From Dyadobacter flavalbus (lineage in GTDB: Bacteria; Bacteroidota; Bacteroidia; Cytophagales; Spirosomataceae), in contig NZ_VBSN01000023.1 in assembly GCF_006149045.1 (NCBI RefSeq), positions 1 to 64,000 on the forward strand: DNA of 64,000 nucleotides, written 5' to 3'. This document shows, in pieces, positions 35,795-44,541 of this stretch (positions are counted from its first letter, which is position 1; every line of letters starts with the position of its first letter). The position numbers were made by a program, and so were the translations under genes. The notes under the pieces were generated by a model. The model was not told where the DNA came from. It did no database searches and was given only the letters and a program-made list of their open reading frames with translations.

Positions 35795-37030
35795 GTGAAA
35801 TCCATTATTGTCCATCCTCCAAAGCAACCCGTACGTACCGAAATACGCCTTGCAGCTTCCAAAAGCGAATGCAACCGTGCCCTGATCATCAATGCCCTGA
35901 CGGGTTTTCAATGCGCGCTTTCCAATATTTCAGAAGCAAGGGATTCACAAACCATGCAACGGCTTCTGCAGTCGGATGACTATACAGCGGACGTTATCGA
36001 TGCAGGAACGACCATGCGTTTTCTGACGGCATATTTTGCGGTTACCAATCAGAAGAAAAGAATGACGGGAACGCCGAGAATGTGTGAACGCCCGATCGGT
36101 ATTCTGGTGGATGCCTTGCGGATTTTAGGCGCAGATATCGAGTATGAGCAGAACGAAGGGTACCCGCCGTTGAAGCTGAACGGATTTTCATATTCCGGGA
36201 CCAATGAACTGACGATGCGCGGCGATGTAAGCAGCCAGTATATTTCTGCATTGCTGCTGATCGCGCCGGAATTGCCGGGCGGACTGAAAATTAGACTGGA
36301 AGGGGAAGTTGGTTCCAGGCCATACATTGAAATGACGCTGAATCAGATGGCGCATTTCGGAATTGAATATCAGGCAGACTGGCAAACCAATACTTTGACG
36401 ATTCCGCCCTATAAATATCAGCCGCAATCTTACAGCATCGAATCGGATTGGTCCGGCGCAAGTTACTGGTACAGCATTGTAGCGCTTGCCGACGATGCAG
36501 AGGTGGAATTGCTCGGGTTGAAAAAAAATTCTCTGCAGGGTGACAGCGCCATTGCAGAAATCATGCGGAATCTGGGTGTGGAAAGCGTATTTACAGAAGA
36601 AGGTGTTTTACTGGCTAAAATTCCGGAAGCCGCATCCATTGGCTGGGACTTTACAAACTGTCCGGATCTGGCACAAACGATTGCCGTATGCTGCGGGCTG
36701 AAAAATATCAAGCTTTCATTAACCGGCATTGAAAGTCTGAAAATAAAGGAAACAGATCGCGTTCTCGCTTTGCAGAATGAACTTGTAAAACTTGGCGCTG
36801 AACTGAAAGAAATCGAAAAAGATCATCTTTACGAAGTTTCCACACTAAAAAATGCAACGCTTTCGGAGCTGCCTTCCATCCTCACGTATGACGATCACCG
36901 AATGGCAATGGCTTTTGCACCGGCAGGAATGATCAGCCCTGTACGTATCGAAGAGCCGGGCGTTGTCGTGAAATCGTATCCGGGATTCTGGAAAGACCTG
37001 GCCAAAATCACCACGCTGGAAGAAGAATAA
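35795..37030 (+). CDS. aroA: 3-phosphoshikimate 1-carboxyvinyltransferase (EPSP synthase)
   Basis: A 411-residue enzyme of the shikimate pathway joining shikimate-3-phosphate and phosphoenolpyruvate. The N-terminal AASKSECNRALI corresponds to the substrate-binding GSKS..NR motif, and DAGTTMRFLTAYFA to the NAGTAMR motif. SSQYISALLLIAP, the late IKETDRVLALQNEL and DDHRMAMAFAPAG are present. Length is slightly below E. coli AroA. The start is GTG at 35795-35797; no ATG precedes the conserved region. Two exported-protein genes follow closely, with gaps or overlaps below 10 bases. Confidence 0.93.
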   Translation: MKSIIVHPPKQPVRTEIRLAASKSECNRALIINALTGFQCALSNISEARDSQTMQRLLQSDDYTADVIDAGTTMRFLTAYFAVTNQKKRMTGTPRMCERPIGILVDALRILGADIEYEQNEGYPPLKLNGFSYSGTNELTMRGDVSSQYISALLLIAPELPGGLKIRLEGEVGSRPYIEMTLNQMAHFGIEYQADWQTNTLTIPPYKYQPQSYSIESDWSGASYWYSIVALADDAEVELLGLKKNSLQGDSAIAEIMRNLGVESVFTEEGVLLAKIPEAASIGWDFTNCPDLAQTIAVCCGLKNIKLSLTGIESLKIKETDRVLALQNELVKLGAELKEIEKDHLYEVSTLKNATLSELPSILTYDDHRMAMAFAPAGMISPVRIEEPGVVVKSYPGFWKDLAKITTLEEE

Positions 37031-37039
37031 CTTTCAGAT

Positions 37040-37726
37040 ATGCTGAAACATTACGCTTTTTTGCTTCTTGTTTTATCATTTGCTCCCATTTCCTGTTCCG
37101 GCCCACCCAAGCCGGAACAGCTGAAAGAACCCGGATATAATCCGCTGGAAGCCGGAAACTTTTCGGAATTTAATGTGGAAAAAACAACCTATGTTTCCGG
37201 ACAGCCCGATAAAATTACAAAGCATGTGATCCGGCAGCTTACCCAGACTCCGTTTACAAATCCGGAAGGCAATCCGGTTTTTCCTCAACAATATGCAACG
37301 CTGACTACGGATCAATCCTGGCAAACGGATTCGGTAGCCGTTTCATGGCATTCGGCAAATAAAGTTTTTGTGCAGGAAAACGGCCGTACTGTTGTAAAGA
37401 TGATTCTTCCGGTTGCAGAAGGTTTGCAATGGAACGGCAACGAATACAATGCTTCCGGAAAATGCATGTTTGAAGAAACAGCAGTAAAAAAGCCTTTTCA
37501 AACCGGCTCTTTGTTTTTCCCCAATACCGTTACAGTGATCCGGCAAAATGATTCCACACTTTTGTCCAGAAGCAAGTATACCGAAACGTATGCTGCGGGC
37601 GTTGGTCTGATATGCCGCGAGCAAATTTACCTGCGCTATTGTTATGATGGCGATTGTCTTGGAAAAGGGATTGTCAGTTCGGGCTGGAAAAAAATTACAA
37701 AAATCAGCAAATACGGAAAGCAATGA
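37040..37726 (+). CDS. Putative lipoprotein of unknown function
   Basis: A 228-residue protein with a short leader and a lipobox-like APISC ending near Cys19, so probably a lipoprotein. The mature part is rich in Thr, Asn and aromatic residues and looks beta-rich. The late pattern KYTETYAAGVGLICREQIYL, an 'escort' to the end of a beta sheet, occurs in Bacteroidota lipoproteins whose role is unknown. It starts nine bases after aroA and overlaps the subtilase start by four bases (ATGA), implying translational coupling. Confidence 0.62.
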   Translation: MLKHYAFLLLVLSFAPISCSGPPKPEQLKEPGYNPLEAGNFSEFNVEKTTYVSGQPDKITKHVIRQLTQTPFTNPEGNPVFPQQYATLTTDQSWQTDSVAVSWHSANKVFVQENGRTVVKMILPVAEGLQWNGNEYNASGKCMFEETAVKKPFQTGSLFFPNTVTVIRQNDSTLLSRSKYTETYAAGVGLICREQIYLRYCYDGDCLGKGIVSSGWKKITKISKYGKQ

Positions 37727-39387
37727 TCAAATCTTTACTTATTCATCTTGTTACATTTTCACTGATTTCATTTCACAGCTTTGCACAAAGCAATCCGCGA
37801 TACCTCGTTCTGTACAAGGACAAGGCGAATTCTCCCTTTTCAACGGACAAACCTTCCGATTTCCTTTCCGAGCGCGCCGTAATGCGGAGAACACGGCAGA
37901 ATATTGCATTGACCACACGCGATTTTCCCGTAAACCCGGCATACGTAACGGCTGTAAAACAGACCGGCGCCACAATTGTATTTTCCTCGCGCTGGTTTAA
38001 CGGTTCCGTCGTTGAAGCTTCCGATGCACAGCTGGAAGCGATCAAAAAACTGCCTTTCTACAAAGGAATCGAACTCAATCTTCCCGTTGCCAATTTAAAT
38101 TCAAAATCCGAAGGTGTCGAACGCATCAATGGCGCAGACCGGAAACTGGAAACCGAAGAGGATCTGGATTACGGAAGCATGAATGCCCAGCTTGCGCTGA
38201 TGGAAGTGGCGCAGCATCATCAGAAAGGTTATCATGGCGAAAATATGCTCATTGCTGTGATTGACAACGGATTTAACAGCGGCGATAAAGTTGGTTTCTT
38301 GAAACCGCTCCGCGATGAAAACCGGATTGTGGATACGTATGATTTTATGGCGCGTGAAAGCAATGTTTACAATGACGGCTCGCATGGGCTGAACGTGTTG
38401 TCAACAATGGCCGCTTATCTTCCCGGCACAATGATCGGAGCTGCTTTTAAGGCAAGTTATGCCTTGTACCGGTCTGAAAACGACTACATTGAATCGCCGT
38501 ACGAAGAAATTACATGGCTGATGGCCGCCGAACGTGCCGACAGCATCGGTGCGGATGTGATCAATACTTCGCTGGGCTACTCCTATTTCGACAACGAATT
38601 CGACAGGCCTGAATACAATTACACGTATGCCGATATGGATGGAAAAACCACCATGATCAGCCGGGCTGCACGATTTGCCGTGCGTACGGGAATGCTGGTT
38701 GTGTGTGCCGCCGGCAATGAAGGAAATGATGCATGGCATTATATAACGGCACCAGCAGATGTGGATTCCGTTCTGACTGTGGGTGCCACCAATTACGAGC
38801 GCAGTTATGTGCCTTTGAGTTCAGTCGGGCCGAATGCGGCCGGCCAGCAAAAACCGGACGTTGCAGCGGTCGGTCAGCAGGCCATTGCCGGTAACACAGC
38901 CGGGAATGTTTCGGGTCTGAACGGTACTTCGCTTGCTTCGCCGCAGATCGCAGGCTTATGTGCGATTCTCTGGCAGGCTTATCCGCAGCTTACTTCGCAG
39001 GACATTATGAAAGCAGTAAAAATGTCGGGGCACCAGGCTACGGCACCGGACAATCTGCTGGGCTACGGCGTTCCCGATCTGGTTAAAGCGGCGGAATATA
39101 TCGACAGTAACTTCAAACCGCTGGGCACTGAAAGTGAAACGATCAGGCAAATTGTCATTGCCCCGAACCCGGCACAAAAAGAACTGGTATTAACAATTCC
39201 TGCTGCTTTGGTTGGAAAAAAAGCAGATCTTGCACTTTACGGCGTGAACGGCGCATCTTTGGGAAACACGGAATCGCAGCTTGCAGCCAGCCAGGTCATT
39301 TCCACGGCACATTTATCTTCCGGACTTTATTTTCTCAGAATCCGCGTCAATAATCAGGAACGAGCCTTGAAATTTATAAAGCAGTAG
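37723..39387 (+). CDS. Subtilisin-like (S8) protease with T9SS sorting domain
   Basis: A 554-residue secreted protease. Signal peptide 1-22 (ends SFAQ). The S8 triad is Asp181 (AVIDNGF), His221 (DGSHGLNVLS) and Ser403 (NGTSLASP), with the oxyanion Asn332 in AAGNEGN. An inhibitor-like propeptide probably fills ~25-125. Residues ~478-554 are a type A T9SS C-terminal domain: IVIAPNPAQKELVL at its start and STAHLSSGLYFLRIRV before the final basic-hydrophobic end. It should cross the outer membrane through T9SS and be released or anchored to the surface. ATG at 37723 overlaps the upstream stop by four bases. Confidence 0.92.
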   Translation: MIKSLLIHLVTFSLISFHSFAQSNPRYLVLYKDKANSPFSTDKPSDFLSERAVMRRTRQNIALTTRDFPVNPAYVTAVKQTGATIVFSSRWFNGSVVEASDAQLEAIKKLPFYKGIELNLPVANLNSKSEGVERINGADRKLETEEDLDYGSMNAQLALMEVAQHHQKGYHGENMLIAVIDNGFNSGDKVGFLKPLRDENRIVDTYDFMARESNVYNDGSHGLNVLSTMAAYLPGTMIGAAFKASYALYRSENDYIESPYEEITWLMAAERADSIGADVINTSLGYSYFDNEFDRPEYNYTYADMDGKTTMISRAARFAVRTGMLVVCAAGNEGNDAWHYITAPADVDSVLTVGATNYERSYVPLSSVGPNAAGQQKPDVAAVGQQAIAGNTAGNVSGLNGTSLASPQIAGLCAILWQAYPQLTSQDIMKAVKMSGHQATAPDNLLGYGVPDLVKAAEYIDSNFKPLGTESETIRQIVIAPNPAQKELVLTIPAALVGKKADLALYGVNGASLGNTESQLAASQVISTAHLSSGLYFLRIRVNNQERALKFIKQ

Positions 39388-39913
39388 TTTTCCTGACCAT
39401 GCGCATAATGGATTCCGAATTGTTAAGCTTTTCAATATCTGCAACCGGAACCCAGCGGACGTCCATGGATTCATCATTTAAAACAATAGACTGGCCGGGT
39501 TCAGCCCTGAACAGAAAGCGTACATCATAATGATTATGCGCAGGCAAATTGTTTCTTTCCGGGATCAGATGAATGTCTATATCAAAAATCCCTTTTTTGA
39601 ATAATACAAGCTGTTCTATGCCGGTTTCTTCACTGATTTCCTTGCGTGCAACCGCTTCCACATCCGGATCGCCGTCACAATGGCCGCCAGGCTGGAACCA
39701 GCGGTCCAGCTTGCGGTGATGCAGCATTAAAACCGAACCCAGATCTGACGAAAGTACCCATCCGGAGGCTGTTACATGCCCTGTAAGCAGCGTTCGTTCA
39801 AAGCATTCGGGATTGTTCCTGACAAAATCCAGCATTTCCCGGTACATATCGTTTTCATTTCCGTTTTCCGGTTCATACGCTCCGAGCAGGGATAATAAAC
39901 TGTTTCGCTTCAT
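39374..39913 (-). CDS. NUDIX hydrolase
   Basis: A 179-residue NUDIX protein. The NUDIX helix appears as GGHCDGDPDVEAVARKEISE followed by ETGI. The two glutamates of SEETG that bind metal are in place, but the first box is of the GGHCDGDPD type rather than the classical form. This variant is common among NUDIX enzymes of unknown substrate. An N-terminal helical segment of about 40 residues precedes it. It hydrolyses some nucleoside-diphosphate-linked compound. The 3' end overlaps the subtilase gene by 14 bases. Confidence 0.85.
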   Translation of the reverse strand: MKRNSLLSLLGAYEPENGNENDMYREMLDFVRNNPECFERTLLTGHVTASGWVLSSDLGSVLMLHHRKLDRWFQPGGHCDGDPDVEAVARKEISEETGIEQLVLFKKGIFDIDIHLIPERNNLPAHNHYDVRFLFRAEPGQSIVLNDESMDVRWVPVADIEKLNNSESIMRMVRKTTAL

Positions 39914-39985
39914 GTAGGCTATGTAATTTTTTCATTCTAATTTCACCACAAGTTTAATACATCAGGAATAAACCATTTGTCAGAA

Positions 39986-40894
39986 ATGAAAAAGTATCTG
40001 TTATCTGTTTGCTTTGCTGCTTTGCTCGCAACCAGTTCCATGTCACAGCGCACACCGCAGCCAAGTCCCGCAGCCGGCGTGATGCAGACGATCGGCGTTA
40101 CGGATTTTAGCATAAAATACTCCAAGCCAAGCCTGAAAGGACGCAAGGTTTTTGCAGACAGCTCTGAACTCGCACCATATAACCAGCTTTGGCGCACCGG
40201 AGCCAATATGGCCACCGTTTTCGAATCGAGCACGGAATTTACTTTCGGGAACAAAAAAGTGCCTGCCGGAAAATATGCGCTTTTCTCCATTCCTTCCGGC
40301 GCAGCATGGACGGTCATTCTGAATAAAAACTACAATCAGCCGGGAACCAACGATTACAAGGAAACAGAAGATGCAGCCCGCATTATGGTATATCCGACTT
40401 CAGGTGAATTTACAGAAACGTTCAAAATTGACATTTCACCGCTTTCCGACAGCAGTGCCGTTATGGATCTTGCCTGGTCATCGGTTCATGTTCCGGTTCC
40501 GCTTTCCGTAAGTACAGAAAGCCTGACGACGACGGCATTGAACAAGGCAGTTGCCGAAAAACCCGAAGACGTGGCTACTTTGCAAAGCGCCGCCGGCTAT
40601 ATGCTGTCAAAAGGAAAAGATCTGCAGGTCGCACTTTCACTGGCCGACAAAGCCATTGGATTAAAGGAATCCTTTTCCAATCTTTGGCTAAAAGCGCAGA
40701 TTCTCAACAAACTTGGAAAGGTCAATGAAGCGCTTCCGGTTGCGCAGAAAGCCCTGGCAATGGGCAGTACTTCCGGCGAAGGCTCATTCAGTTTCTACAA
40801 AGGTCAGATTGAAAAAGGCATCGCCGAAATGCAGGCCAAAGCCGCTTCCACAAAGGCAGTCGCTTCCGCAACAAAGGCTAAAAAGAAAAAGTAA
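39986..40894 (+). CDS. Exported DUF2911 protein with TPR-like tail
   Basis: A 302-residue exported protein (signal peptide about 1-20, ending SMSQ). Residues ~30-170 match DUF2911: IKYSKPSLKGRKVFADSS, PYNQLWRTGANMATVFESST and YALFSIPSGAAWTVILNKNY. From ~180 on, TPR-like helices lie in two repeats, and the C terminus is Ala/Lys-rich. Function is unknown; the family is widespread in Bacteroidota. ATG at 39986 is preferred to a TTG nine bases upstream because it gives a clean signal peptide. Confidence 0.82.
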   Translation: MKKYLLSVCFAALLATSSMSQRTPQPSPAAGVMQTIGVTDFSIKYSKPSLKGRKVFADSSELAPYNQLWRTGANMATVFESSTEFTFGNKKVPAGKYALFSIPSGAAWTVILNKNYNQPGTNDYKETEDAARIMVYPTSGEFTETFKIDISPLSDSSAVMDLAWSSVHVPVPLSVSTESLTTTALNKAVAEKPEDVATLQSAAGYMLSKGKDLQVALSLADKAIGLKESFSNLWLKAQILNKLGKVNEALPVAQKALAMGSTSGEGSFSFYKGQIEKGIAEMQAKAASTKAVASATKAKKKK

Positions 40895-40911
40895 TTGATT
40901 CAGAACAATAT

Positions 40912-40945
40912 AATTGCGGCAGGACTTGAAAAGCCTGCCGCAATT
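40912..40945. terminator. Palindromic hairpin between convergent genes
   Basis: AATTGCGGCAGG pairs with CCTGCCGCAATT (12 bp, perfect) over a 10-base loop. It lies between the DUF2911 gene and the channel gene and touches the stop codon of the latter. The T tracts are weak in both directions, so it may act as a 3'-end stabiliser as much as a terminator. Confidence 0.6.
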
Positions 40946-41552
40946 ATCTAAAAAATTTCGGAACACTCCAGTGATACCGCACGGCCAGAATCCGGAGAAT
41001 AATAATTACAAGCGATGCCGCAATGAATGCCGTGTTGCGTTCTGCACCGAGCTTGTTCAGCAGCAAATAACTGCATGCGCCTGTAAAGCAAGCCGTAGCA
41101 TATACTTCCTTCCGGTAAATAATCGGAATTTCATTGGTCATGACATCGCGGAGTACACCGCCCATAGTGGCAGTAAAAACGCCCATAATCACGGCAATTT
41201 CCGGTCTTACGCCTAAGTACAGCGCCTTTTCGGTTCCGATAATGGTAAAAAGCGCAATGCCGAACGTATCGAAAAGAAACATGGTCTTTCTTAGCCTCAG
41301 CACAAATTTGTAAAATACCGAAGTCACCAGAATGCCGGCAATAATAGCGTATATAATCGTGATGTCACTGATCCAGACCAGCGGGTAACTGCCCAACAGA
41401 ATGTCGCGCAGCGTTCCGCCGCCGATGGAAGAAATAAAAGCCGTAAAACTGGCACCAAACCAGTCCTGATGCTTCTGATCCTTAACTGCCAGCGCACCTG
41501 AAATGGCAAATGCAAAGGTTCCTGTTATTTCCAGAATATACTGAATACCCAT
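40944..41552 (-). CDS. TRIC-type cation channel family protein (UPF0126/YadS)
   Basis: A 202-residue membrane protein with seven predicted helices, made of two repeated three-helix units. GGGTLRDILLG and GGVLRDVMTNEIP are the paired glycine-rich motifs of the prokaryotic TRIC family, which form trimeric monovalent-cation channels. The first segment (ITGTFAFAISGALAV) also matches. The physiological role in bacteria is not settled. It is downstream of thyA by nine bases and probably shares its transcript. Confidence 0.88.
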   Translation of the reverse strand: MGIQYILEITGTFAFAISGALAVKDQKHQDWFGASFTAFISSIGGGTLRDILLGSYPLVWISDITIIYAIIAGILVTSVFYKFVLRLRKTMFLFDTFGIALFTIIGTEKALYLGVRPEIAVIMGVFTATMGGVLRDVMTNEIPIIYRKEVYATACFTGACSYLLLNKLGAERNTAFIAASLVIIILRILAVRYHWSVPKFFR

Positions 41553-41561
41553 TCTGACTTT

Positions 41562-42383
41562 CTAGACTGCAACGGGTGCTTTTATGCCCGGCCACGGATT
41601 GTAATTCTGAAGTTCGAAATCCTCAAACCTGAAATCAAATACACTTTTTACGTCCGGGTTGATGGCCATGACAGGCAATGCACGCGGCGTACGGCTCAAC
41701 TGCAGTTCAACCTGTTCAAGATGATTCAGGTAAATATGCGTATCGCCGCCTGTCCAGATAAATTCTCCAAGATCCAGTTCACATTCCTGCGCAATCATCA
41801 TCGTAAGCAGTGCATAGCTGGCAATATTGAACGGAACACCCAGAAAAACATCCGCACTGCGCTGATAAAGCTGGCAGGACAGCTTGCCTCGGGTTTCACC
41901 GGCTTCTTCATCGGGCGGCGCCACGTAAAACTGAAACAATGCATGACAAGGCTGCAATTTCATTTCCGACAGCTCGGAAGGGTTCCAGGCCGAAACAATG
42001 ATACGGCGGGAGTCCGGCGTACTTTTCAGCTGTTTAAGAACTTCCTGAAGCTGGTCTACGGTTTTGCCGTTTGCGCCTTCCCAGCTGCGCCATTGCTTTC
42101 CGTAAACCGGGCCAAGGTCTCCGTTTTCGTCCGCCCATTCGTCCCAGATGGAAACGCCGTGTTCTTTCAGGTAAGCAATATTGGTGTCGCCGCGCAAAAA
42201 CCACAGCAGCTCGTAAATGATCGATTTGGTATGGACTTTCTTCGTTGTGACCAAAGGAAAACCGTCTTTCAGGTTGAAGCGCATCTGATAACCGAAAACG
42301 CTGATCGTTCCGGTTCCGGTTCTGTCGGTTTTACGGACGCCGTTATCCAGTATATGGCGTAATAAGTCGTGGTATTGCTGCAT
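41562..42383 (-). CDS. thyA: Thymidylate synthase
   Basis: A 273-residue ThyA converting dUMP to dTMP with methylene-tetrahydrofolate. The catalytic cysteine is Cys146 in [13 protein letters not shown]-terminal [16 protein letters not shown] binds phosphate, and the late [18 protein letters not shown] and [20 protein letters not shown] match the family. Length is close to the standard 264. Start ATG at 42381-42383. A 32-base gap separates it from the OsmC-like gene upstream. Confidence 0.96.
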   Translation of the reverse strand: MQQYHDLLRHILDNGVRKTDRTGTGTISVFGYQMRFNLKDGFPLVTTKKVHTKSIIYELLWFLRGDTNIAYLKEHGVSIWDEWADENGDLGPVYGKQWRSWEGANGKTVDQLQEVLKQLKSTPDSRRIIVSAWNPSELSEMKLQPCHALFQFYVAPPDEEAGETRGKLSCQLYQRSADVFLGVPFNIASYALLTMMIAQECELDLGEFIWTGGDTHIYLNHLEQVELQLSRTPRALPVMAINPDVKSVFDFRFEDFELQNYNPWPGIKAPVAV

Positions 42384-42415
42384 TGTATTAATAAAAAGCG
42401 CTTGAATTAAATCGG

Positions 42416-42844
42416 TTAAACAGTTACAATTTCAATATCGTACGTGATTGTGGCAAGCGCTTCCAGCTGTGCAGTTGCTGAACAATACTTTTCCATCGAC
42501 AAGGCCACAGCGCGGCTGATCTTGTTCTGGTCCAGATTATTGCCTGCAAACTGGTAAATCATATGAATTTTCCGGAACGGCTTCCGTTGGGTGTCTTCTT
42601 CCTGCACGCGGTCGCCTTCGGCCGAAATGCGGAAATCTGTAATGTCCTGACGTTGTTTTTTAAGGATCAGAACCACGTCGATGGCACTGCAGCTGGCAAG
42701 TCCCATCAGCAGCAATTCCATAGGCCGCACGCCAAGGTTGCTTCCACCTATATCCGACGATGCGTCGGTATGTACTTTGATTTCCGATGAACCGCTTCCT
42801 TCAAAATGAAAGGCGTCATCCACACGAACAAGTTCTATTTTCAT
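42416..42844 (-). CDS. OsmC/Ohr-family protein
   Basis: A 142-residue OsmC-like protein. The two redox cysteines expected for peroxide reduction are present: Cys52 in [11 protein letters not shown] and Cys121 in [23 protein letters not shown] is the family core. Family members reduce organic hydroperoxides using lipoyl or other thiols; the exact substrate is unknown. Start ATG at 42842-42844. A TATATTTG (42988-42995, minus) lies 144 bases upstream without a matching TTTG. Confidence 0.85.
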   Translation of the reverse strand: MKIELVRVDDAFHFEGSGSSEIKVHTDASSDIGGSNLGVRPMELLLMGLASCSAIDVVLILKKQRQDITDFRISAEGDRVQEEDTQRKPFRKIHMIYQFAGNNLDQNKISRAVALSMEKYCSATAQLEALATITYDIEIVTV

Positions 42845-43091
42845 AATTTTACTTCGGTTACTGTAATTGAGGTTTTGTTAATGACAAGATCGTTAACCCG
42901 TTATTGCCATTCAACCGTTCCTGCCCTGATTTAATGCCTGTTTTAAGCCGATTCTGTTTTAATAAGGATTTGAGCTGTATCAAAGTTCAAATATACTTCA
43001 TCAAACGTGATTCGGCTATTTGACGGAATAATTTAAAAACAAGTATAATCCTTGTATATTCGTTTTATCAAAAGATCAACGTTCTATAAAT

Positions 43092-43526
43092 ATGTTCAGA
43101 CTATATTCGAGCATTCTGATTTCAGCCATTCTGTTTTCCAATTGTCAAAGCGAATCTGAATCAACGCCTGTTGAGGCCGAAAAACCTTTAACCCAGAAGG
43201 ATTTGTCCGGAATGTATAAAGGTTACAAGGTTTTTAATAAATCAACCGAGGATTCTTCGGAAGTTTCGCTGCAGCTTAACTGGATATCGGACAATAAAAT
43301 GAAGCTGGAAGAAATCACGCCGTACAATTATACGACCCAGATCGAAATGGACGGCTTTGATTTTGTTTATGACCGCGGCATCGGCGAGGACGAATGCGGC
43401 GCTACGTCGCTGACAGGAACCGGGAATTTCAAGGGAACACAGCTTTATCTGATTGAAACCATTAAATGTGTGAACGGAAACGGCCCTGATAAATTTATGG
43501 AATACCGGGTCAAAAAAATTCAGTAA
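43092..43526 (+). CDS. Putative lipoprotein of unknown function
   Basis: A 144-residue protein with a signal peptide ending in LFSNC (Cys19), so a predicted lipoprotein. The mature part includes several strand-like segments such as YKGYKVFNKSTEDSSEVSLQ and a Cys pair (one in GEDECGATS, one in ETIKCVNG) that could form a disulfide. No family was recognised. It starts a plus-strand run: pterin dehydratase (15 bases downstream), rsmI, DUF4105 and a phosphatase. Confidence 0.6.
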   Translation: MFRLYSSILISAILFSNCQSESESTPVEAEKPLTQKDLSGMYKGYKVFNKSTEDSSEVSLQLNWISDNKMKLEEITPYNYTTQIEMDGFDFVYDRGIGEDECGATSLTGTGNFKGTQLYLIETIKCVNGNGPDKFMEYRVKKIQ

Positions 43527-43541
43527 AAAGCCCTGCAAAAA

Positions 43542-43784
43542 ATGTGGAAAGAAGAAGATAACAGACTGAAGAAAAGTTTCACGTTCAGGAATTTCAAGGA
43601 AGCTTTCCGTTTCATGACCGAAATTGCTTTCATTGCCGATGAACTGGACCATCATCCTTTCTGGACCAATTCCTATAATAAAGTCAGCTTTGAACTGAAT
43701 ACACACGATGCAGGAAACGTTGTTACAGGAAAAGACAGAAACCTTGCTGCTGCAATCGACGAAATCTTTAAAAAATTTGAATAA
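43542..43784 (+). CDS. 4a-hydroxytetrahydrobiopterin dehydratase (PCD/DCoH family)
   Basis: An 80-residue pterin-4a-carbinolamine dehydratase. The active-site pattern is clear: DELDHHPFW with the histidine pair, then [20 protein letters not shown] with the third histidine, and the aspartate after. It is shorter than the usual ~95-110 residues, mainly at the N terminus, but begins at the standard first helix. It recycles the pterin cofactor of aromatic amino acid hydroxylases, but no hydroxylase is adjacent. ATG at 43542. Confidence 0.87.
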   Translation: MWKEEDNRLKKSFTFRNFKEAFRFMTEIAFIADELDHHPFWTNSYNKVSFELNTHDAGNVVTGKDRNLAAAIDEIFKKFE

Positions 43785-43830
43785 AATAACCGCGCGGCTG
43801 ACGGATCAATATATGCCGGTCAGAATATAG

Positions 43831-44532
43831 ATGAAACTTTACATTGTTCCCACACCGATCGGCAATCTTGAAGATATTACGCTTCGCGCTGTCCATGTTC
43901 TGAAAAGTGTTGATGTTGTACTGGCAGAAGATACCCGTACATCCGGCACTTTGCTGAAACATCTCGGCATTTCCAAACCGATGCACAGCTATCACATTCA
44001 TAATGAGCACCAGACCGTTATGCGCGTAACGGAGCGTATCCTGAAAGGTGAAACCATGGCGCTCATTTCCGACGCAGGCACGCCTGCCGTTTCCGACCCC
44101 GGTTTTCTGCTGGTGCGCGAGTGTATAAAACAGGGCGTAACCGTTGAATGCCTTCCCGGCCCCACGGCCTTTGTTCCCGCACTTGTCAATTCCGGACTTC
44201 CCTCCGACCGCTTCACTTTCGAAGGTTTTCTGCCGCACAAGAAAGGCCGGCAGACACGTCTCCAGAACCTTGTACAGGAAGAAAGAACGATGATTTTTTA
44301 CGAATCGCCGCACAGACTTGTAAAGGCGCTGCAGCAGTTTGCCGAATATTTCGGAAAAGAAAGGCAAGTAAGCGTTTCCAGGGAACTGACAAAGATTTAT
44401 GAAGAAAATGTGCGTGGCACTTTAGAGGAAGTAATTGCTTATTTTTCCGGAAAAACGGTGAAAGGTGAAATTGTGATCGTGCTGGCTGGAAAAGCAGAGG
44501 AAAAAAAGAAATCTGAAAAATACGAGGATTAA
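43831..44532 (+). CDS. rsmI: 16S rRNA (cytidine1402-2'-O)-methyltransferase
   Basis: A 233-residue tetrapyrrole-methylase-fold enzyme that 2'-O-methylates C1402 in the ribosomal P site, using SAM. Signatures are VPTPIGNLEDITLRAVHVL, AEDTRTSGTLL, LISDAGTPAVSDPG and PGPTAFVPALVNSGLPSDRF. Length is that of the short RsmI form in Bacteroidota, lacking the C-terminal extension of E. coli (286 residues). The C-terminal tail is Lys/Glu-rich. ATG at 43831 follows the dehydratase gene by 46 bases. Confidence 0.93.
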   Translation: MKLYIVPTPIGNLEDITLRAVHVLKSVDVVLAEDTRTSGTLLKHLGISKPMHSYHIHNEHQTVMRVTERILKGETMALISDAGTPAVSDPGFLLVRECIKQGVTVECLPGPTAFVPALVNSGLPSDRFTFEGFLPHKKGRQTRLQNLVQEERTMIFYESPHRLVKALQQFAEYFGKERQVSVSRELTKIYEENVRGTLEEVIAYFSGKTVKGEIVIVLAGKAEEKKKSEKYED

Positions 44533-44541
44533 ATATCCTGA

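Noticed and set aside
42988..42995. TATATTTG on the minus strand upstream of the OsmC gene as promoter
   Set aside because: The nearest TTTG is six bases away and the site is 144 bases from the start codon. Not enough support.
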